Shown one piece after another: positions 12,088-24,090 of a stretch of 64,000 bases of DNA. Below the pieces are notes generated by a model that was given only the letters and a program-made list of their open reading frames with translations, ran no database searches and was not told the origin of the DNA. The stretch covers positions 1 to 64,000 of the forward strand of contig JAADJZ010000007.1 of the NCBI GenBank assembly GCA_011032825.1, read 5' to 3'. Within the stretch, counting starts at the first letter, position 1, and every line of letters starts with the position of its first letter. Source of the stretch: Massariosphaeria phaeospora (Eukaryota > Ascomycota > Dothideomycetes > Pleosporales). The position numbers and the translations under genes are program-made.

Positions 12088-12795
12088 GGTCGAGAAGTAT
12101 CAGATCGAAAGGAACAGATGATTGCTATGATATGGAAACGGACAACCTGCGGCATAGGTCATCTTTAACATCACAATCTACTTCTCACAAACTGAACAAC
12201 GTGCCCGAGCTGGAGAATAGGAAGCAACCCAACAGTGATAAGAGCCGTACTCGCCCCAGTTTGGTTGAGGGATGGAGTGAGTCCCGCGCGAAATCGTTGG
12301 GGGTTATCTTGCGTATCGCTCTTGAGTTTGCATTTGATCGGCGCATCGTGCTTATCCATTGCTCCTGCAGGAGGCGCTGCCGGCCGGGCAGTATCCGAGT
12401 GTTGGAGCTATGATGGACATTTTGAGTGTGTGTCAGCGAGGAGATAAGGAGTTCCAAAGAAGCAAGAAGAAGATCTTATAGGAGTTATCTTGATGAAGTG
12501 TAGTTCTGAGAGTGCGGCTCCACAAAATAGCCACCTATTCAGCTTACGCTGAAACAAATGAGGGTCCGCTTGAGCTGCTCGCTCAAACTTTCTCTGTGGT
12601 TAACTGCGGCGCGTGCTGCTCAGATCTGGGGCAAGTCCAGCACCCCAGATTTGTGGCAAAACCTGGACGGTATTAGGGGTGCTTTCAACCCGTATTAGGG
12701 GTGGTTTTGACCCTAAATCTGTAGCAAAGCCCGCCTAAATCAGAGTGAGAATACCCAAATCTGTAGTGCCGCGCCACTGATTCTGGGATACTGTC

Positions 12796-12857
12796 AGGGT
12801 ATTTCTGCCCCAGATTAGGGTATTTCTGCCCCAGATTAGGGTATGCCGCCCCAGATC
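12796..12857. repeat. Tandem repeat, 21-bp unit, about three copies
   Basis: Units at 12796-12816 and 12817-12837 are identical. The third (12838-12857) is 20 bp with a few changes. The shared core is CCCCAGAT. More isolated copies of this core lie at 12610-12720, so the array may be the remnant of a longer minisatellite. Confidence 0.85.
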
Positions 12858-12925
12858 AGGGCAGCACGCGCCGCAGTGTTGCGATAGTGAGCCGTATAGG
12901 GTCTTACATAAGCCCGTGAAGCGGG

Positions 12926-13073
12926 CCACGCCTCCGGCAAAACAAATGAGACTTTTCGGACGATGAGTAAACAAATTCGTATGGGCGCTGGGTTTGGCGG
13001 GGCATGTTAGTCATTATCCGGAAAGTCTTGCCGGAGGCGTGGTCTCATTTATTGTGTCTTGCCGGAGGCGTGG
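12926..13073. repeat. Imperfect inverted repeat with a duplicated right arm
   Basis: CCACGCCTCCGGCAA at 12926-12940 is the inverse of 13028-13042. Similarity extends inward through a GACTTTTCGGA-like segment to about 12968 and 13008. The right-arm word GTCTTGCCGGAGGCGTGG occurs again in direct orientation at 13056-13073. It could be a small non-autonomous transposon end or a hairpin; no target duplication was confirmed. Confidence 0.7.
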
Positions 13074-14284
13074 GCGTGGGGGCGTGAACGAAGAAGCGGG
13101 AACAAGTGGGAGATAAGCGCACAGGCCACCCTCCGACATCGGGCACCTTTGTCGTTCTTCTTAATAGCAAAATACTTGTTATGAGAGCGGATAGCACCTG
13201 GTCGAATATGGGTACTGAAGTTTGGCCGAGTGTCCATCCGACCCGCAAAACAAACATGTGGCAGACCTCAACCCATGGAACTATTCAAACGGACCAAACG
13301 ACGCCTCCATCACGCATAGGAGAATCTCCCGCTTGGTCGCAATTTGGAAGTTCGAGAAAAAATCTCAGAGTTTGACATACCAGAGGATGTATAGGTATCC
13401 CAGAGCACTGGTTGAAAAAGACAGCTAAAAACAAACACATACAGAGACTCTGCTAAGAGCACGCAATCGGAAGACTTAGCCTTCTAACATCCAAGAGATA
13501 GAAAAAGTACATATGCTCTTATATCTACGAAGATTCTTTACCTATGAGCCGCTATCTTCAGTTCAACACTGCTATAACAACAATATTCGATCTTCCATAT
13601 CACAGAACAGTTCTAACGGGTAGCCTTACTACCACACAACTACGCTACGAGTAGTTGACACTCACTTGGACGATATCCGAATTGGCACGGCAACGGTGCG
13701 GCACAGGAAAATCAGCCACCAACCCTACATCTCACTAGCTTTCCGTATAATTCGGACTAGCTGCTGTCCGGTATGTATCAGAAAGATAGTAGGTCTTACC
13801 CTAGTTTTCCCGTTTCGCCTCTTACCTGCTACGACAAAGGGGAGTTGTTCAATCTGTAGATCCTGTTATTAGGTAACAACTAGTCTATACACTATCCTCT
13901 TAAGGCACTGCATGTCCCCACTAATGTTCTTCGTACGTCTCCTTTACGCTCGTGTCTTCTACACTTCTACTTCTTCTTTACGTCTTGTTAACGTCTTTTG
14001 CGACCCTTCTACGTCCTTTCTTCTTCTTCTTCGACGTCGCTCAACGTTCTTTTGTCTTCTTTCCCTCTTGTTCACATTATGCACGCCCTGTTTGTGTCTT
14101 CTCGTCTTGGTGTTCCTCTTAAATCCATCTTGAAATCCTGACATGTTTCCGGGCCTTCCGGATTTTACCGGTCTTCCGCGACTGCTGTGCCCCCCTACCC
14201 TTCCGTGCCTTGCCTGCCTTCCCACTTTTCGCTCATCACAATCCCTTCCTCCTCCTTCCTCCTCCACTCTCAAGTCCGCCCACC

Positions 14285-14422
14285 ATGGCCCTATCCACCG
14301 AAGCCACCATCTCCCTCCTTAGCCTCCTAAGCCAAATCTGCACCACAACATCTGAGATCTTCACCGCCGCGTCCGAAATACTACAGGTTTTTCATAGACA
14401 CCGCAAGGATGCCGCTGAGTAA
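14285..14422 (+). CDS. Possible small ORF, 45 residues
   Basis: ATG sits in an excellent fungal start context (CACCATGG) after a long pyrimidine-rich leader. It opens a 45-codon frame with GC-rich third positions (MALSTEATISLLSLLSQICT at the start) and an amphipathic, Ser/Thr/Leu-rich helix-like sequence. A GTAAGG donor-like word overlaps the stop, so this may instead be exon 1 of a longer spliced gene whose next exon I could not find. No family is recognised. Confidence 0.35.
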   Translation: MALSTEATISLLSLLSQICTTTSEIFTAASEILQVFHRHRKDAAE

Positions 14423-14938
14423 GGGTACCTCCTAATTCGAGTGTTGTCCAAAAGCAGTTTTGTAGAGACCAGTGTAATAGCGGTCCTGGGCCAGTTTCCT
14501 CCCAACGACTGAGCTGTTTCTTGTCGCCGGCAATACCCACTCGATTGTCTTCCTCTCGTTGCTACCTACATACTATGATGGGCTATACTAGTTAGTCACC
14601 TTTGCCCGAGGAAACCGGAATGGAGGAGAATAGCCTTCGATACAGACAGGGAATAGTGGAATAAGTAGTTATATAAGTCCTCGCAATTCCCAAAATTTAT
14701 GCTTTGCACCGATTGCCGGAGACCTCGTGTTTCCATCAACCGCTTTCATTTTCGGTCCCATACATAGCGTCGTCCTCGTTTCCATGTCCACTAGTGCCCA
14801 TCTAGATTCACTTGCAACTGGGGATTTCAGCGGACAGCTTACTGTGTGTGCAGATTTTTTCAGTGTAGGAGGTAAGGATTGGCGGAGGACTGGCTCTTGA
14901 GAATTGAGACCGGTCACTAAATAAAGCAAGCACACTTC
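14423..14938. other. 3' side of TYW1; no gene seen
   Basis: About 0.5 kb between the small ORF and the TYW1 stop. It probably carries the TYW1 3' UTR. Nothing else is recognised. Confidence 0.5.
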
Positions 14939-17412
14939 CTAAATCTCCAACACAGCCTTCTTCGCTCCCAGCCCGCCTTCGCTCTCCTTATCACTCGTAA
15001 CTTTCGGCCCTTTCCCCTTCCTCCACACGCGCTGATCCCTGGGATCAAACCCGCCATTCCCCCAAAGCGCCCACTCAGGCGTCTCCTCGCCAACGTAATC
15101 TTCCGGCCGCCAGCCGACCACTCCAGCAACCCCGTCGTCGCGCACTTCCATCCTTGTGCCCTGCGCTTTCCCTTCATACAGATCGAAGAAGCGCTCAAAG
15201 TCAATACGCGTCGCCCACTTGCCATCTCGCTGAAAACGCGTCGAGTCCGCGAGCAGGATACAGCAGGAGTGCGCGTGCTCGGCGCCGATGCCGTACGTGA
15301 GGCCGCGGGCGCTGAGCTCTTTCTCGAGCGCCGTGACGAACTCGGCAACTTCTTCGTAGAAGGGGACGTTCTGCATGGTGAGGCCTGCAGTGCCGGCTGC
15401 GCTGGTTCCGCAGTATGTGACGCCTTTTACTTCTACGAAGCCGGGCAAGGCGCGCTCAACGAGATCCGCGTACCCTTTAACTTCTTCGGCCATGTTGAAG
15501 CCCTTGACTAGCGTGAGGCGGAAGACGGTGCGCTGCTCGTAGCGACGGTTCCGGAGGATGTCGAGACAGGCGCAGAATCGTTCCCAGAAGTCGCGGTGCA
15601 GGGGTCTGTCGATCTTGCGTAGGGACTCCTTGTTCGAAGCGTCGATGGAGACGTAAAGTTGTGTCACCGGTACCAGCGCAGCAAGTTGGGCAGGGTGTTG
15701 AGCGTTGCAAACTAGGAAAGTGGATATGCGATTCTTGTGCATCATTTCTAGAAGCTCATTGATGTGCGGGTAGAAAATCGGTTCGCCGACAAGTGAGAGG
15801 GCGCAGTGCCGGATACGCATTGCTTCAGCGAATCTTTCAGCTCTCACGCCAGGCACTCCTTTCAACATCTTGATCTTCTTGTAGTGCGCTTCGGTGATGC
15901 CGTCGAAAATAACATCAGGAGCATCTGTGATCCAGCGCCAGGTAGTGCCAACAGGATTCGTACCATGTCGCCAGCAGAAGACGCATTTGTTTGAGCATGA
16001 CAGTGATGGGGTAGCCTCCATACAGAGATGGGAGTGGATACCGTAGAATGAGTACTTATAGCAGGAGCCTCTTCCCCGCAGTGCAGATTTCGTCCATCGG
16101 CAAATCTTCACGCCTGAATGCGAACCAATTATCGAATAACCTTGCTTGGTAAGAGCGGCATAGGTTGGTGAAGTTACAGGAACCATTTCTTTCGGAGCCG
16201 GCGCGGGCGCTAATGCTGGCTTCGCTTTGTAGGTTGTAAAGTCAATCGGATCAGGCATGTCGGTGGTGGATGTTTCGACCATAGAGCCTAGCTCTTCGAC
16301 ATCATCTACTCTTGCCGAGCTCTTTGCCTTCCTAGGCTTGCCGGTAGCCAGCTCAGGGTCGCTGTCTTCCGCAACATCAATATCTTCTTCGTCGCTCTCT
16401 GCGGGATCTCCACTGCCAGGTACTCCTTCGCCCAAACCACGCCCCTCCGCAATCTCGACGAGAGCTTCCTGGACCCCTAAACGCCATTCTTCAAATCTTG
16501 CCTCCGCATCGTCCTTCACATCGCCCATACCCAGTGGATATGCTCGTTTCCTCCCAGTCAGCCGTGCGATCCACTTGTCCATATCCCTAGCCTGACTGCA
16601 GAAACCCTCCTCCTCGCTTGGCCATCCTTCCTTGTCTCCAAAGCCGAACACCGAGTACCCAAGCAGCGCGCTCAAGGGTGCAGTATCGATCCGGAAATCG
16701 TTATGGGTTTCGCGCAAGTTTTCGAGAAACGTGTCCAGAACCGTATCGATGTTGTACGTAGGGACTAGTATCAGGTAAAAGTGTTTCACGTTCGGTTCGG
16801 CTTTCGGAGGGTTAATGAAGTAGTCATCATATTCGATATAGGAAAGGTCGTGGGTCTGAGGTTCGAGTATCGAGCCAGGGGATATATCGCTACTACTCCA
16901 GGCTGTGAATGTTTTGGCAAATAGTGAGGCGTAACGCTCAGTTGTCCCGGATAGCGATTGGAAGAAGATCAGAGGCTGGATCTTGTCTGTCGTGTGATCG
17001 AAGTCCGGTGCGGTCGTGGGTCTTTTACTCTGCACTTTCTTTCCTTTAACGGTTTTTGGCGCCCTCTTCGCCTTCGTTATGCGCGCCACAGCAACTGGGG
17101 AGTCCGCATGGTTGTCGGTATTCAGCGCTGACGGCACAAAGGTAGTATTTTCCGGGAGCCATTCGGGCTTCAGCTCGACTGCTATCTTCTCGATAGGCGA
17201 CGAAGGAACTAGCGTTATAGATATCCTTTCCCGTCGGCTTCGCAGGTATACGGTGAGGCGGAGAACGGCAGCGAGCGAGACGGCCGAGAGGAGGATGGGG
17301 ATGCGATGAGTGTGCCATATGAGCAGCAGTTCTGTATCGCTGTTAGCCGAGTCAATATCAAGGAAAGGCTATATGGCTCACCAGTCGGCAGTTGGCCTAG
17401 TAGTAGAGCCAT
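14939..17412 (-). CDS. TYW1: tRNA wybutosine-synthesizing protein 1 (4-demethylwyosine synthase, radical SAM)
   Basis: TYW1 makes the tricyclic core of wybutosine at G37 of tRNA-Phe from N1-methylguanosine and pyruvate, using a [4Fe-4S] cluster and S-adenosylmethionine. The model has exon 17412-17382, a 50-bp intron 17381-17332, and exon 17331-14939, giving 807 residues, close to the about 810 of the yeast enzyme. The short first exon joins in frame to a hydrophobic segment (about residues 12-33), the N-terminal membrane anchor seen in fungal TYW1. A flavodoxin-like FMN domain follows (about 130-275), then an acidic linker and the radical-SAM core with C456-x3-C460-x2-C463 (CSNKCVFC). The C-terminus has the TYW1 wybutosine domain (YCGTSAAGTAGLTMQNVPF region). 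A start at 17137 would be GTG and would lose the anchor, so I prefer 17412. Confidence 0.95.
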
Positions 17413-17885
17413 CGTCGTTGGCGTCGCCTTGTGCGCAACGATCGGACGCCTCTTGCGAACTTTGCGGTTGTGTGGGGTTCGAGGTGCGGGGAGCCAAGCA
17501 GCGTCCTGATTGGCGGAAACAAGATAACATTAAAGATGATTCGAAATTCATTGCGAACGTAATGCAAGAGATGACTGAAGAATACTAGAACGTTATGATG
17601 GCATGCGCAAGATTGTACGATGATCGCGCACAAGGTGATAGAAACATCTTGTGGATCATTCCTTTAAGCGACATCAGCGAAACTGGCCTTCAATAATACA
17701 AAAGGGGTATCTCTATAGAGACTATACACTTAGATGCCTTACCAGGTAGCCAAAAGTGTAAAGCCTCACTAACATTAATTTAAATAGCGCCGCACAACTC
17801 CCTCGCAATGCTGACGTGATGTAGGTTTTCCCTCCAAATCGTAAATGCTCTCAAAGATCACTACCACCCATGACCCGGCCCGGGT
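17413..17885. other. TYW1 promoter side and 3' flank of the membrane-protein gene
   Basis: No coding signal seen. It probably holds the TYW1 5' UTR/promoter and the 3' end of the next minus-strand gene. Confidence 0.5.
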
Positions 17886-20247
17886 CTATAACTCTTTACC
17901 GTGCTTCTCCAGCAGCGGCTCTTTCTCCTCGACTTCTTTGGCCTCCTCCTGAGCCTTTTCCCTCCACTTCTTCAGGCCCGCATACGTCCCATGCTTCACA
18001 ATCTCCTTCGTCTCGCCCGCCACGCCAAAGCAGCAATGTTCAATCTTGCCGAGCGGGCCTTCTCTCGGGTCGTCCTCCAGCAGCACTCCGAACCGTAGCT
18101 TCGTCCTCGTCAACTCCTTGGGAAACGGATCGCCGCCGAGACAAGCCCCAACACTCAGCCTGTCGATGGTAGGATTCCGTGTCGTAACCATGATGCGCGA
18201 GAACTGCGTGTCGGAGGCGACGCCGTTCTGGTAGATGGAGAATAGTCCTATGAGGACGAACACCAACGTGACGGCGACGGCGGCCGCATATCCAATCCAA
18301 AGCGCTTCTGGCACATACGCGTAGACGGCTATCGTGCGGTGTTTCCGGCACTCGACTTCCTGTCGTTCATAAACCACCATGTTCGGCTCGCTAAGAAGTG
18401 TGATGAGCATGTCCTCGAAGAGCGACTGGACCCTGTCCATTAGATTTGCCACGGGATACGATGTCGAGGGATTGATTAACATGGTCTCCGAGAGGTCACT
18501 GTGGGTAACGTAGTAATTGCCAGTGTACGCGATGCTCCCGCGGAGGAAATTGCGAAGAATAACACCCAGGGCGTGGTAGCTTGCCACGAGCTTGTACTGT
18601 TCTGCATCGTCGCCCGGGCGCACGAAATTCTCCGCTGGAGCCGCTACGTACTCACCGGTATCACCTACCGGTGTGATAGTCGTATCTACAATAGGCTTCA
18701 GAAAGTCTCGTCGTATACGTGTAGCTGCCTGGAGGGAGTCATTGTAGCTCATTCGGAAGGCGTAGACGGTGTGGTACAAAGTGCACTTGAACATCTTGGG
18801 TTCTTGCCTATTGACCCACTTTTCAGCCTGAGGAGAGCCTTTTTCGTATGGTATGGTCGTGTTGGTGGCGTAGCCTACCCAGAGTATTGGTTCCGACTCG
18901 AAGACCCCTAGCGAGTCTGGGTAAGGAGGGTCTTGGATTGGCATTCCGTCTTTACTGTCGATTTGCGGGCTCTTGTAATCACCCCTTCCAACCTCGGAAT
19001 AATAGAGATTATCACCTTGGGGTGCAATGATGCTGAGGTTAAACGGCGCTGCTTCGTTTAGAGGAAAACTGTTGTTGGCTATCTCGTCGCATTTGTAGCC
19101 TGGACCTTTGAACTCGATAACATAAGTGCAGTTCCAGCCCTGACCACATGCGTTGACGGACGCATTAGGATGGGTTGCGGGTTTCCCAAGGTATGCGCTC
19201 GTGATGGCTAAACGTCTAGCCAGTTTGGAGGGCTGATCGTAGTAATCAAACCATCCTTCTTTCTCAGCCTTGATATCCGTGGTGTTGAGAAATGTGAGTG
19301 ACGATCCGAGGAAGTTCTGTTTGTTCCTGAAGTTGAAGGTTTCTTCGCGGGTGAAATTCAATGCGGCCACAGAAGGACAGTGATTATCCCCATACTTTGA
19401 CTGGAGCTCTTGCGTCAGAGCGCCCGGCGCCAGCACAGATGCGATGGGGATGAGCCTGATAGATAGTTAGCCTGCTTTAGCATCTACCTGGCAAATGCAA
19501 ATTCACTCACCAGCCACACAGAGCCATGAACGCGGCCAGCTTCCCGTTTCTGATCATCTCCCAATTCCAGAACTGTGTAAAATCTTCAGTCGCAGAGAAG
19601 AATCCATCGATGGCCTTGATCGTCAACGCGCGTTTTCTAACGGTGTACCATACCCGCTGCCTATAACTCATGACGACACTTCCAACCATTGTGCTCTTGA
19701 CGAAGAACGCCAGCGCTGTACCCCATCTTATCATTTCGAGCTGGTGCTTGGCCTCTTGGCCATCGAGGCGTCTGTAAAATACATGGTGTCCCACTGCTCC
19801 AGCTGCACCTAACAGCAACAGCGCAATCATTGTCAACGGAGTCGCCCAGTGAATCTTCCATTGCGCCAGCTCTCCTGCTCGTCGTTCCGCGAGGGCCTGC
19901 GCATCTAGGTCTCCAGTCTTGTGGTTGGAATAGGAGGAGACTGTGTGCGTGGAGTCTGGAGCTGTTCTATGCAATGCCTCCTGACTCTCATTGTGCGGTA
20001 GGATCCCATACCGAGTGTCTCCTCCCCGCGACCCGGGTAAGTAGGACCCGGCAGGCGGAGCCCTCAGCGTTGTGTCTCCTGGCGAAGGCGTTCTATGGAA
20101 ATTATCGTAGTTGCCCCGCAACTCGGGCGATAGCGGCGACATGTGAATCCGGTCCGGCCCCGGATTGAATGGGTCATAGTGTTCCGGAGAGGTCTCTGGC
20201 GACACGGATCGAGACGAATATGACGAGCGCGGGCCCCGGGCAGCCAT
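17886..20247 (-). CDS. Conserved fungal four-TM membrane protein with a large extracytoplasmic loop
   Basis: Exons 20247-19511 and 19455-17886 are joined across a 55-bp intron; 768 residues. Residues 1-130 are Ser/Pro/Arg-rich and probably disordered and cytosolic. Hydrophobic segments lie near 136-156, 176-196, 236-256 and 631-652. The roughly 370-residue loop between TM3 and TM4 has many N-x-S/T sites (NFT, NTT, NCT, NNS, NTS) and paired Cys, as expected of a lumenal or cell-surface domain. The tail is basic then strongly charged (KEVEEKEPLLEKHGKEL). I recall relatives in many Pezizomycotina with uninformative or misleading labels such as formylmethionine deformylase-like. Nothing catalytic is visible, so no function is proposed. 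The intron lies within the TM3 region and reading is seamless (W-L-I-P-I-A). Confidence 0.8.
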
Positions 20248-21079
20248 TGCGAGGACGTGGTCGGAGGTCCAGCGCTATCGTGAGGAAGGTGGCATTCGAG
20301 CGGCAATGCTTGGGCGGCGAAGGTTGGAGGCGATGCAGTTCCGGAGTTGGTGGTTGTGGTGATATGAGGGCTATGGGAAATTGCCTTCCTTCGGCTGAAG
20401 ATACGATGAGATCTTGCGGCGATCCCAGCTGAACGCAATCCTCGGCACAGCGGAGGAAATCAACAGCGGCGGCTCTGAGAGAAGCATGGCTACAGACCTG
20501 GGAGTGGCCATCATTACAGGTGCGGAGAGACAGCTGAGCATTGACGCGCAAGACCAGCCACAATAACTAAGCAAGATAAGCACTAGAGACCAACAGGGAC
20601 CGTCCGTGTGAACGGCCGTCCACGCCGTCTTGCAACGCTCCACAACGTCTGTTCGCCTCCTGTCTCAAACAAATTCCCTACCTAGGCGCCCGTGCCCGTA
20701 CCACAGCGGCGAAACGCGCTCGGCAGATTACCTTGGTTGGAAATAATGTACCGACAGCCTGGGAGAACCGTGGCCGCTACCCGCAAACACTGTCGGGGGA
20801 ACGAGCCATGTGGAATGAGGAGAATACTTAGGCCAGCCTTGCTCTGCGCACATGGTTGTGGCTCGCGTATTCAGGGCTGACGGCCGCATGGCGTTGATAG
20901 CTGTAGAACCATTCATTCTACAGTACGGACTCTATACTCCGTACACCTGCGGCATATGGCCTCTCAACTGCCTAACGGACAGCTGCATTTTAATCTACAT
21001 ACAGGATACAGTCCCGTACGGAGTACCATGTCGTCGAACATCAGCCCGGTGCTGGCTCTCAAGTCTCAACACAGCCAAC
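20248..21079. other. Interval between the membrane protein (5' side) and the dehydrogenase (3' side)
   Basis: Short noise frames only. It probably includes the promoter of the membrane-protein gene. Confidence 0.5.
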
Positions 21080-22431
21080 CTACGCCACTTTAACGCAAAG
21101 CTTTCCGAAATGCTTCTGGTCCCACATGTACTGATACGCCTCTTTGAGGTCCGCTAGGTCAAAAACCTTCTCGTCCATAATGGGGTGGATGTCATTCCCC
21201 TCGATCGCGCGGTTCATGTCTTCGAACTGGAGCCTGGATCCCACAAAGATGCCGCGCACCGTGCAGAGGTTGTTCTACGCAAGTCAGCAATCGCTTTGGG
21301 CTCAGAGAAAGTCACTTTGGCCCATGACTTACCAGGCAGTCCAGGAAGGTCGGCTGGTCTTTGCTAAAACCGCCGATGAAGCCGATTATGCCAATCACGC
21401 CGTCCAGCTTGATGGCCTTGAGGGACTGCGTCATGGTCGTCGGGCCACCAACTTCGATGACGAATTCAACACCAGCTTGGCCGGCTGAGAGCTTCTTGGC
21501 CTCCTCACCCCAATTTGGGGTTTCCTTGTAGTTGATTACATGGTCTGCGCCGTACTTCTTCAACAGCTCCGCCTTCTTTGCCGATGACGTTGTCGCAATC
21601 ACACGAGCACCTGCAGCTTTGGCGAACTCGAAACATCGTTAGAGGTAACTTGTCACAAACGACAAGCGAGACGTACCTGAAGAGCGAAGATGCTAACACC
21701 TCCAGTACCCTGTGTGAGAACTGTGTGGCCGGGCTTCAACGATTTACCCTCGAGGCCATAGAGTGCGTTCCACGCTGTGACGGCCGCGCAGCTCAAAGAA
21801 CTGGCTTCCATCATGTTCAAATTTGAGGGCGCGGTTACAAGACCTTGCTCGTCGAACTTGGCGTACTCCCGCAGAGTACCGTCCAATGCACCACCAAGGC
21901 CGGTGACAATGGTCGCGGGAGTCGGGGACCCTGCTAGGTGGCCCTGGTTGAATAGAGTGACAACGTTGTCTGGACACAGATACAGTGAGCATATCATCTT
22001 AAACCCTACATCTGCTCATCTTTTGGCATATCGTTGAGAAATGGGAGGTTCCTTACCTCCAGGTTTGAACCGTGTGACATGAGCCCCCACAGCTTCAACG
22101 GTACCCGCCCCATCCGATCCAGGAACAACGCCGTCTGTGACAGCAAACGGGTATTTGCCCTGTTGTTGTTGTCAGCCTGCTTGGCATTCCAGGAAAAATG
22201 TTTCCGCAGACACATACCTTGGGAATGATCAAATCGCGATAGTTCAGAGAAGCCGCATGAACTGCCGTAGTGCATCAGCTAACAGCCGCGCGAAAGCAAA
22301 CATTGGATCGTACTCTTGACCAGGACATCCTTATCGCCGAGCTGTGGAATGGAAGCCTTTTCATCGAACTTGAGCGAATCGAATCCGTTAGTGCCATGCA
22401 ACGTCCATTGCTTTGTTGTAGTGGGCGCCAT
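21080..22431 (-). CDS. Medium-chain (MDR) zinc-type alcohol dehydrogenase-like oxidoreductase
   Basis: Six exons (22431-22314, 22261-22218, 22159-22057, 21969-21677, 21626-21333, 21274-21080) join in frame to 348 residues, a normal MDR length. The N-terminal GroES-like domain has H-A-A-S-L-N-Y-R-D and V-P-G-S-D-G-A-G. The Rossmann domain has the TGGVSIFALQ nucleotide-binding turn, then ATTSSAKK and the DHVINYKE block typical of the zinc-type ADH/quinone-reductase-like group. The Cys-rich structural-zinc loop of classical ADHs is absent. It probably reduces a carbonyl or oxidises an alcohol with NADP(H); substrate unknown. Introns are 49-87 bp. Kozak-like CCATGGCGCC precedes no other in-frame ATG, which supports this start. 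Confidence 0.92.
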
Positions 22432-23579
22432 AGTAGCAGAGACTCTCCAATGGAATCAGGAGAAGAACAAGAAAGGTGTAAGTAGTTTGAATGAAGTACC
22501 TGAAGAATCGCAGGTGGAAAGGAACAAAGAATTCAAACTACAATCAAATTGAAGTGCAATAACAGACGGGTTGCCTCCAGGACTACTTATATACGGTACA
22601 TCATGATAAATCCCAAGTGGGGTCCTGTGGTGACGCAAGTCGGACGTGGTGCATCTTCCCCTTGCCCTAGAATTTCTAAGCGGCTGCATATGCGCCCCAA
22701 TAGAAACCGTGCTTGGGTAACTCTGGAGTACCGTTCATTGAGTAGTGTGCTGCAGTCTTCTAACGCGAGTGGGACGGCGCAGGGAAGATAGCAAGATCCC
22801 CTCGCGGGAATAGCTCGGAGTCGCTCGGAGACGTGGAGCTCCGCCAAGTATTACTGTATGGGGCCAATGCAACATAGCTTTGTAAACTTGCTGGATAAGC
22901 ATTCCTGAATGTTTCGACATGTCGGATTTAACCATCTATGCGCAGACATTGTCTAATATCTCAGATAGGGTGAGGTGTCGTGAAAACAGACATCAAACAA
23001 CATCACTGTGTTAGAAGGTCAACCACATTTCTTTACCATCAATAACGAGCATAAACAGCGATATCACAGCATGTGCACTCAAAACGTTTCAAGAGAATGC
23101 ACTTCTTCGATTCAGTGATCATCGTAAAGTCGGTCCCGTTCCATGCCATGCAGTGAGAAAAAGTCGCGAGCGACTATGGGTATCATCCAGCCGTGTACTC
23201 CGTAAAAACATCATCTCTAACCCAAAATGCGCCGGTACGCAATGCAGTAAAACCGTGTCCTCCAGCAATCCATCAGGCAAGGCCCACCCCAGAGTGACTC
23301 AAACCCCCCTGGCGGGGGGCGAGCATACCCTGGGATGGACCTGTACCTTCCAAACAAACGAGAGAAAAAAGCCTACCTCTATATACTACCCAACGACGCG
23401 GACGTCAACTTGTCAAGTGGGGTAGAAAATGGCCTTCCAAAGGAGTTCCTGGTGGAGGCTGACCCCAGGGTGACTCAACCCTTGCGGGCGAGCATACCCT
23501 GGAGGGCCTCCACTGTACAAAAGAAGGTCCAGACCTAGCCCAGACGCCGCCCCGAAGTGCAACACCATGAGTGTTTAGA
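22432..23579. other. Gene-poor interval with a diverged direct repeat
   Basis: A segment at 23289-23335 (CCAGAGTGACTCAA ... GCGAGCATACCCTGG) recurs at about 23464-23505 with an internal deletion. The two copies lie about 175 bp apart in the same orientation. No coding signal is convincing. Confidence 0.6.
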
Positions 23580-24090
23580 ATGAAGACATGAAGAGTACCC
23601 GTGGGTAGCAGGTCATCATAAGGGAAAGCCGAAAAAGCCGAAATGGTTTCGCGAGCCAACATGCAGAACCGGATTCTTTTGTACGAATTCGTGAGCTAAT
23701 CGCCGGAGATGTGGACTCGGAAAGGAAGATCGAAAAGGCCGTTAAAGGTTTCGCGAGCCAACATGCAGAACCGGATTCTTTTGTACAAATTCGTGAGCTG
23801 ATCGCCGGAGGTGTGACTCGGAAGGGAAGATCGAAAAGGCCGTTAAAGCATCGTGGGCAAATATGCAGGCCGTATTGTTGTACAAAGCTTCGCCAGTTAA
23901 TCGGCCGAAGACTCAGGAGGGAAAATCGTAGAAGCCAAAAAGCTTCGTAGGCAAATATGCAGGCCGGATCGTTTGAAAAGCTTCGCCTGTTGGTCGGCCG
24001 AAGATGAGACTTGGAAGGGAAAATCGTAGAAGCCAAAAAGCTTCGTAGGCAAACATGCAGGCCGGATCGTTTTACAAAGTTTCGCCAGTG
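23580..24090. repeat. Tandem array of about 94-102-bp units at the 3' end of the SUMO peptidase gene
   Basis: The landmark A[C/T]ATGCAG recurs at 23659, 23761, 23861, 23955 and 24053, giving spacings of 102, 100, 94 and 98 bp. The two left units are close to each other (CCGGATTCTTTTGTAC, CGAAAAGGCC). The three right units share AGCTTCGTAGGCAAA-like text. The last unit runs into the final codons and stop (24072) of the peptidase. One minus-strand frame stays open through the whole array (23575-24270), but it differs from the peptidase frame and looks incidental. Confidence 0.85.

Larger units (their letters stand above)
12088..14284. other. 2.2-kb interval without a convincing gene
   Basis: It holds the 21-bp tandem repeat and the inverted repeat listed separately. 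A strongly pyrimidine-rich stretch of the plus strand, rich in CTTCTT and CGTCTT words, runs at about 13910-14110. Short frames in 12132-13430 look like noise. Confidence 0.6.
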
